From Nitrospira sp. (lineage in GTDB: Bacteria > Nitrospirota > Nitrospiria > Nitrospirales > Nitrospiraceae): a stretch of DNA of 6,356 nt. Of the stretch, positions 4,851 through 6,356 are shown piece after piece. Positions within the stretch are counted from its first letter, which is position 1; each line of letters begins with the position of its first letter. A program made the translations under genes and the position numbers. The stretch is taken from the NCBI GenBank assembly GCA_005116795.1, contig SWDL01000203.1, positions 1 through 6,356 of the forward strand, read 5' to 3'. A model generated the notes under the pieces. It made no database searches. It had not been told where the DNA came from and was given only the letters and a program-made list of their open reading frames with translations.

Positions 4851-6356
4851 GTGAGACCATCCAACGTCACGCTCCATCTGGGTGCACACACCACGCCTGT
4901 GACCAACGCGATTCGGGAGATGGGCGGCACGCAACTCATCGCGAAACTCTGGTCAAAAAATTATCGCCTGTGGAAATCAGCGCCCACCGAAATTACCAAT
5001 CGTCTCGGATGGCTGAGCGTGGCCGAACTGATGTTGGACAAAGTGTCGGCCTTGCAGGCCTTTGCCAAGTCCGTTCGGGATGAGGGCTATCGCGACGTCG
5101 TGTTGTTGGGGATGGGAGGCAGCAGCCTGGGACCAGAAGTGCTCCGAGGCACGTTCGGGTCCGCGAAGGGCTGGCCACAGTGCTGGGTGCTCGATTCAAC
5201 CGTCCCCGGCGCGGTCCGACAGGTGACCAAGGCGATCTCGCCCGCCAAAACCCTCTTTCTGGTCGCCAGCAAATCCGGCGGGACGATCGAGGTGATGTCG
5301 CTCTTCGCCCATTTTTCGACCTTGGTGTCGCGGGCGCGGGGCAACCACGGGGGCGCGCAGTTCGTGGCGATTACCGATCCGGGAACCGGCTTGGGTGAGC
5401 TGGCCCACGCCAAAGGATTTCGCACCACTTTCATCAACCCGGCTGATATCGGGGGGCGCTACTCCGTCCTATCCTACTTTGGGCTCGTGCCGGCCGCATT
5501 GATGGGACTGGATGTCGAGCTGCTCCTCCGGCGCGCGGTGGAGATGGCCCGGCAGTGCGGCGCCACGCCGCCCCCCCATGAGAATCCCGGCGCGGTGCTG
5601 GGCGCATCCCTGGGCGTGTTGGGACGAGCGGGGCGGGACAAGGTGACCATCATCACCTCGCCGAAGCTGAGCAGTTTTGGTCTTTGGGCGGAACAACTGC
5701 TGGCGGAGAGCACCGGGAAGGAAGGTCGGGGCCTGGTGCCGATCGCCCAAGAGCCGCTCGGGCCGCCCTCCGTCTACGGACCGGATCGACTCTTCGTTTA
5801 CCTGCGGTTGAATGGCGATGCCAATGCCACCACGGATCGGCGGATCGACGCGCTCCAACGGAGCGGCCAACCGGTGATCCGGCTGACCTTGCGCGACCGA
5901 TACGATCTGGCCGCCGAGTTCTTTCGATGGGAATTCGCGACGGCGGTGGCCGGTCACTATCTCGGCATTCACCCCTTTGACCAGCCGAACGTCCAAGAAA
6001 GCAAGGAAAACACCGCTCGCATCCTCACAGAGGTTCAGGAGCAGGGCCGTCGATTGGACCAGGATCGAGGATCCGGGAAGGGTCTGGATGCCCTGAGGGA
6101 CATGGTCGCCCAGGCGGGCCCCGGCAAGTATCTGGCCATTCTGGCCTATGTCACGCCGTCGCGGCCGGTCGATGCGGCCATTGCGGCTCTCCGGAAGCAT
6201 CTCCTCCTCACCCATCGTCTACCGACGACGGCGGGATACGGGCCGCGCTACCTCCACTCGACCGGGCAACTCCATAAAGGCGGAGCGAACCATGGCCTCT
6301 TTGTGGAATTGGTGGAGGACATGACGCCGGATCTTCCCATCCCCGAGAAGCCCTTT
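4851..6356 (+). CDS. pgi: Glucose-6-phosphate isomerase, 3' end outside window
   Basis: Interconverts glucose-6-phosphate and fructose-6-phosphate. The frame is open for 502 codons from GTG 4851 to the window end, with no stop or frameshift. Two SIS-type sugar-phosphate modules can be read: GMGGSSLGPEV at 87-97 and SKSGGTIE at 140-147 (phosphate binding); IGGRYSVLS at 200-208, close to the PGI signature; EQLLAESTGK at 281-290, containing the expected catalytic Glu region; HPFDQPNVQESK at 374-385; and QLHKGG at 473-478, the conserved His region. The missing end is probably a few dozen residues. The wording of these motifs (NRLGWL at 50-55, GGRYSVLSYFGL) resembles the isomerase half of bifunctional transaldolase/phosphoglucose isomerases more than E. 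coli Pgi, yet no transaldolase coding lies upstream. An in-frame ATG at 4740 would add 37 residues that look non-conserved. It is divergent from dapL. Confidence 0.9.
   Translation, partial: MRPSNVTLHLGAHTTPVTNAIREMGGTQLIAKLWSKNYRLWKSAPTEITNRLGWLSVAELMLDKVSALQAFAKSVRDEGYRDVVLLGMGGSSLGPEVLRGTFGSAKGWPQCWVLDSTVPGAVRQVTKAISPAKTLFLVASKSGGTIEVMSLFAHFSTLVSRARGNHGGAQFVAITDPGTGLGELAHAKGFRTTFINPADIGGRYSVLSYFGLVPAALMGLDVELLLRRAVEMARQCGATPPPHENPGAVLGASLGVLGRAGRDKVTIITSPKLSSFGLWAEQLLAESTGKEGRGLVPIAQEPLGPPSVYGPDRLFVYLRLNGDANATTDRRIDALQRSGQPVIRLTLRDRYDLAAEFFRWEFATAVAGHYLGIHPFDQPNVQESKENTARILTEVQEQGRRLDQDRGSGKGLDALRDMVAQAGPGKYLAILAYVTPSRPVDAAIAALRKHLLLTHRLPTTAGYGPRYLHSTGQLHKGGANHGLFVELVEDMTPDLPIPEKPF

Noticed and set aside
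4766..5083. Plus-strand frame containing RTRRSSDL, a peptide also produced by translating an Illumina adapter
   Set aside because: The DNA at about 4811-4831 differs from the adapter at three silent positions, so this is not adapter contamination; the frame overlaps the isomerase gene and is a shadow.
5571..5577. Run of seven C in the isomerase gene as a possible phase-variation or frameshift site
   Set aside because: The reading frame is intact on both sides and the run encodes a short proline stretch; no sign of slippage.

Overview
This is a GC-rich stretch of bacterial chromosome carrying housekeeping genes with ordinary coding structure. The gene set points to a Nitrospira-like bacterium: an LL-diaminopimelate aminotransferase of the DapL type, a glucose-6-phosphate isomerase resembling the isomerase half of transaldolase/isomerase fusions, high GC, and short heptameric repeats between genes. 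That assignment is inferred from gene content and style; no marker gene is present.

Layout: (i) 1-1993, plus strand: the 3' part of an rmuC gene, a MazG/PRA-PH-like nucleotide pyrophosphohydrolase, and a small two-knuckle zinc-ribbon protein. The last appears to start at a CTG codon overlapping the preceding stop (CTGA). These three look like one transcription unit. (ii) 1990-4624, minus strand: dapL, folK and panC, transcribed in that order and closely spaced, serving lysine/peptidoglycan, folate and pantothenate/CoA synthesis. The 52-bp gap between dapL and folK is largely filled by a 7-bp-period tandem repeat. (iii) 4625-4850: a 226-bp divergent intergenic region with a hairpin, a duplicated arm of that hairpin, and weak promoter-like sequences. 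(iv) 4851-6356, plus strand: a glucose-6-phosphate isomerase gene that runs off the window end with 502 codons visible.

The rmuC group and the dapL-folK-panC group converge at 1990-1993 with a 4-bp overlap and no recognisable intrinsic terminator. A perfect 11-bp inverted repeat lies inside the zinc-ribbon gene about 190 bp before that junction.

I found no mobile element, CRISPR array, tRNA, rRNA, toxin-antitoxin pair or defence system. The points most worth a second look are the CTG start, the heptamer array replacing a Shine-Dalgarno for folK, the internal hairpin, the duplicated leader element before dapL, and an isomerase gene that appears to lack its usual transaldolase partner domain. 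I do not see a clearly new biological system here.
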